A stretch of 64,000 nt of DNA from Tomitella gaofuii (GTDB lineage Bacteria; Actinomycetota; Actinomycetes; Mycobacteriales; Mycobacteriaceae): contig NZ_CP059900.1 of NCBI RefSeq assembly GCF_014126825.1, positions 620,001 through 684,000 on the forward strand, in the 5' to 3' direction. The notes beneath the pieces are model-generated. The model saw only the letters and a program-made list of their open reading frames with translations. It ran no database searches and had not been told where the DNA came from. Positions 62,104 to 64,000 of the stretch are shown piece after piece; position 1 is the first letter of the stretch, and every line of letters begins with the position of its first letter. The position numbers were made by a program, and so were the translations under genes.

Positions 62104-63387
62104 TCACCAACTCCACCAGGGTTGCAGCGGCACGCCGGCGTCGCCGTCCGGGAACGGCTTCGCCGCCAGAACCTGGTGCAGCTGGATGATGTTGGTCTCG
62201 AACCCCAGGCGCGAGCCCGCCATGTAGAGCCCCCAGATCCGCGCGGTCCCCTCGCCGACCTCGCTCACGCAGAAGTCCCAGTTGTCCACGAGGTTGCGGC
62301 ACCAGTCGCGCAACGTCATCGCGTAGTGCTCGCGGATGTCCTCCTCGTGTCGCACGTTGAACCCGGTGTCCTGCATGATCCGGATGATCGTGCCGGAGCC
62401 GGTGAGCTCCCCGTCGGGGAAGACGTAGCGGTCGATGAACGCGCCGGCCTTGGCATTGCCGGCGTTTCCGGGGCGGGTGATGCAGTGGTTGAGGATCCGG
62501 CCGCCGGGGCGCAGCTTGGAGTACAGGAACTCGAAGTAGGCGGGGTAGTTCTGCACGCCGATGTGCTCGGTGAGGCCGATCGACGAGACGCGGTCGAAGC
62601 CGGTCTCGGGCACGTCTCGGTAGTCGCAGTGGCGCACCTCGGCGAGGTCTTGCAGACCTTCCTCCGCGATCGCCTTCTGCGCCCACTCCGCCTGGTTCTT
62701 CGACAGTGTGGCGCCGATGACCCGTACCCCACGCCGCGCCGCGTAGCGGACCATGCCGCCCCAGCCGCAGCCGACGTCGAGGAGCCGCATCCCCGGTTCC
62801 AGGCCCAGCTTGTCGAACACCAGGCGGTACTTGTCGTCCTGCGCCTGCTCCAGAGAGTCGTCGGCGTGCCGGTAGGTGGCGCAGGTGTAGGTCATCGACG
62901 GCCCCAGAACCCGCTCGTAGAAGGCGTTGGAGACGTCGTAGTGGTGGCTGATGACCTCGGCGTCGCGTTCCTTTGAATGACGCAGGCCCTCCGCGATCCG
63001 TCGCCAGCGCGGCAGCGTCTCCTGCGGCGGCGGTGCGAGGATGCGCAGGCGGTCGCGGCCGAGCGAGCGGACGATCGCGGCGCCGTCGCGCAATGACGGA
63101 CGGTGCATCGAGATCGATTGCAGGCGCTTGAACACCTCGTACGGGTCGCCCGGGTGGGCTCCGACGAGGTCGAGGTCGCCGAAGGCGTAGGCGCGCGCCA
63201 TGCCGAGGTCGCCGGGGGCGGTGGCCACGAAGTTCGCGCCCCGGGGGGTCTTCAGGAGCAGCCCGTACGGCGAGTCGGGGTCGCCGGCGGTGCTGCCGTC
63301 GTAGGCGGTGAAGTGCAGGGGGATGGGGCCGTCGGTGACCTTCTCCAGCATCTCCGCCAGTGTCAGATCCGAAGGCACGCTGTTCAT
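62104..63387 (-). CDS. Cyclopropane-fatty-acyl-phospholipid synthase family methyltransferase (Rv3720-like)
   Basis: A 427-residue SAM-dependent lipid methyltransferase. HYDVSNAFYERVLGPSMTYTCA, RLLDVGCGWGGM (SAM site), GATLSKNQAEWA, SIGLTEHIGVQNY and ILNHCI are the family landmarks. It may methylate the double bond of membrane acyl chains to give cyclopropane or branched products such as 10-methyl fatty acids. The preceding FAD oxidoreductase fits the second option, as in the bfa/tmsAB pairing. ATG at 63387 follows AGGGAG; the longer open frame overlaps the neighbour and is rejected. Confidence 0.9.
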   Translation of the reverse strand: MNSVPSDLTLAEMLEKVTDGPIPLHFTAYDGSTAGDPDSPYGLLLKTPRGANFVATAPGDLGMARAYAFGDLDLVGAHPGDPYEVFKRLQSISMHRPSLRDGAAIVRSLGRDRLRILAPPPQETLPRWRRIAEGLRHSKERDAEVISHHYDVSNAFYERVLGPSMTYTCATYRHADDSLEQAQDDKYRLVFDKLGLEPGMRLLDVGCGWGGMVRYAARRGVRVIGATLSKNQAEWAQKAIAEEGLQDLAEVRHCDYRDVPETGFDRVSSIGLTEHIGVQNYPAYFEFLYSKLRPGGRILNHCITRPGNAGNAKAGAFIDRYVFPDGELTGSGTIIRIMQDTGFNVRHEEDIREHYAMTLRDWCRNLVDNWDFCVSEVGEGTARIWGLYMAGSRLGFETNIIQLHQVLAAKPFPDGDAGVPLQPWWSW

Positions 63388-63407
63388 GGGGGCTCCCTTG
63401 AACGAGA

Positions 63408-64000
63408 TCACTGTTGTTTTACCGCCTTTGCGTACAGGTCGAGCAGACGCGATTCCGGGTCGTACCGCGTCTTGAGCCCGGCGTAGTCGGCTCCGCCGTA
63501 CATGCGGTCGAACTCCTCGCGCCCGTAGAACGACTCCGAGTAGAGCGACTTGTGCCCGCCGAGCTCGGCCACTGTGCGTTCGATGCGCCGGTTCATCGCG
63601 CCCACGGGCTCTCCGGGCACGATGGGGACGGACGACCAGAAGCCGATGTTGACGTAGATGCGTCCGGACTCGAGGGGGTACAGGGTCCAGGGTTCGGCAG
63701 GGGCGGCGACCGCATCGTCGCGACCGCCCCCGGCCGGACCGCTGCGCAACGCCAACGGGCACAACCACACCGGCTCGATGCCGGTGGCCGGAAGGAACCA
63801 CCGCGTGAACTCGGCGGTGCGCTCCAGGGGGACCTCGATGTCCTGCACGACGCGCTCGCGCGGGGGCAGGCCCTTGCGCTTTTCGAGCCGGTCGCCGATG
63901 TCGTACTTCTGGTCGAGGCCGATCAGCTTCCAGTAGAAGCTGCTGCGCAGATACCGGCGCGGCCAGAACCGCCGGATCCGCGGATTCTGCGTGCCGAACG
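63408..64000 (-). CDS. FAD-binding oxidoreductase, C-terminal part (truncated by window end)
   Basis: About 197 C-terminal residues of a protein like Rv3719, a VAO/DHCR24-type flavoprotein. The frame stays open to the window end: FGTQNPRIRRFWPRRYLRSSFYWKL, RERVVQDIEVPLERTAEFTRWF, YVNIGFWSS and the final SFYGREEFDRMYGG and LKTRYDPESRLLDLYAKAV are family features. The stop lies 20 bp before the Cfa-type gene. Pairs of this kind make 10-methyl-branched fatty acids in several actinobacteria, the flavoprotein reducing the methylene intermediate. This role is by analogy. Confidence 0.85.
   Translation of the reverse strand, partial: FGTQNPRIRRFWPRRYLRSSFYWKLIGLDQKYDIGDRLEKRKGLPPRERVVQDIEVPLERTAEFTRWFLPATGIEPVWLCPLALRSGPAGGGRDDAVAAPAEPWTLYPLESGRIYVNIGFWSSVPIVPGEPVGAMNRRIERTVAELGGHKSLYSESFYGREEFDRMYGGADYAGLKTRYDPESRLLDLYAKAVKQQ

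Overview
The window is about 64 kb of very GC-rich DNA (roughly 70% by eye) from a mycolic-acid-making actinomycete of the order Mycobacteriales. Evidence for this is the pair of galactofuranosyltransferases that build arabinogalactan (GlfT2 at the left edge, GlfT1 at 6.8-7.7 kb), the Wzt/Wzm-type galactan exporter, the proteasome activator Bpa, an L,D-transpeptidase, a DUF4185/GH183-type protein and a 13E12-type HNH protein. The backbone order (glfT2, glfT1-wzt-wzm, bpa, the Rv3778c/Rv3777 homologues, hisC2, tyrA, Rv3753c, tadA, the DUF4185 gene, ffs, Rv3722c, dnaX, Rv3720, Rv3719) follows, from memory, the Rv3808c-to-Rv3719 stretch of M. tuberculosis with insertions. Genes not found in that stretch suggest a Tomitella/Dietzia/Tsukamurella/Gordonia-like genus. 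The genus cannot be fixed from this sequence.

Region by region: 0-6.7 kb holds the glfT2 end, then an AcoR-like regulator, an aldehyde dehydrogenase, an NDMA-type alcohol dehydrogenase and a YjbQ protein; two inverted repeats lie before the dehydrogenase pair. 6.8-10.2 kb is the minus-strand galactan cluster plus bpa. 10.4-18.5 kb holds a cysteine-desulfurase-like protein without the PLP lysine, a GCS2 ligase, a quinone oxidoreductase, a lipase-like hydrolase, a degenerate 5'-nucleotidase and hisC2. 18.7-25 kb has tRNA genes, a sortase F gene and its presumed substrate, DUF488, amidase, tyrA and tadA. Four tRNA-Ser isoacceptors plus tRNA-Arg lie between 14.3 and 37.4 kb. 25.1-26.6 kb is an intact IS4-type element with a 10-bp target duplication, directly beside a 1287-residue HTH-STAND-WD40 protein (26.6-30.5 kb).

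30.7-34.6 kb carries a LuxR-type regulator, csoR and a compact queuosine-related set (tgt, YhhQ-type transporter, gluQ). 34.7-40.8 kb has aquaporin, the DUF4185 protein, tRNA-Ser, SRP RNA, an aspartate aminotransferase and an L,D-transpeptidase. 40.8-55.6 kb looks like a sulfate-ester utilisation region: formylglycine-generating enzyme and TetR diverge from a sulfatase across two palindromic operators, followed by two nearly identical orphan solute-binding lipoproteins, a DEAD-box helicase, a cold-shock protein, a second sulfatase and a DUR3-like sodium symporter with a 39-residue membrane microprotein. 56-64 kb holds an SDR, dnaX with an apparent frameshift, an HNH/13E12 protein, a dienelactone hydrolase, a Cfa-type methyltransferase and the end of an FAD oxidoreductase.

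Many genes appear to be leaderless, with a TAnnnT hexamer 6-8 nt before the start codon; this was used to choose several starts. Most large antisense open frames are GC-driven shadows and are left out. Family assignments rest on motif recognition and memory of families; no database search was run.
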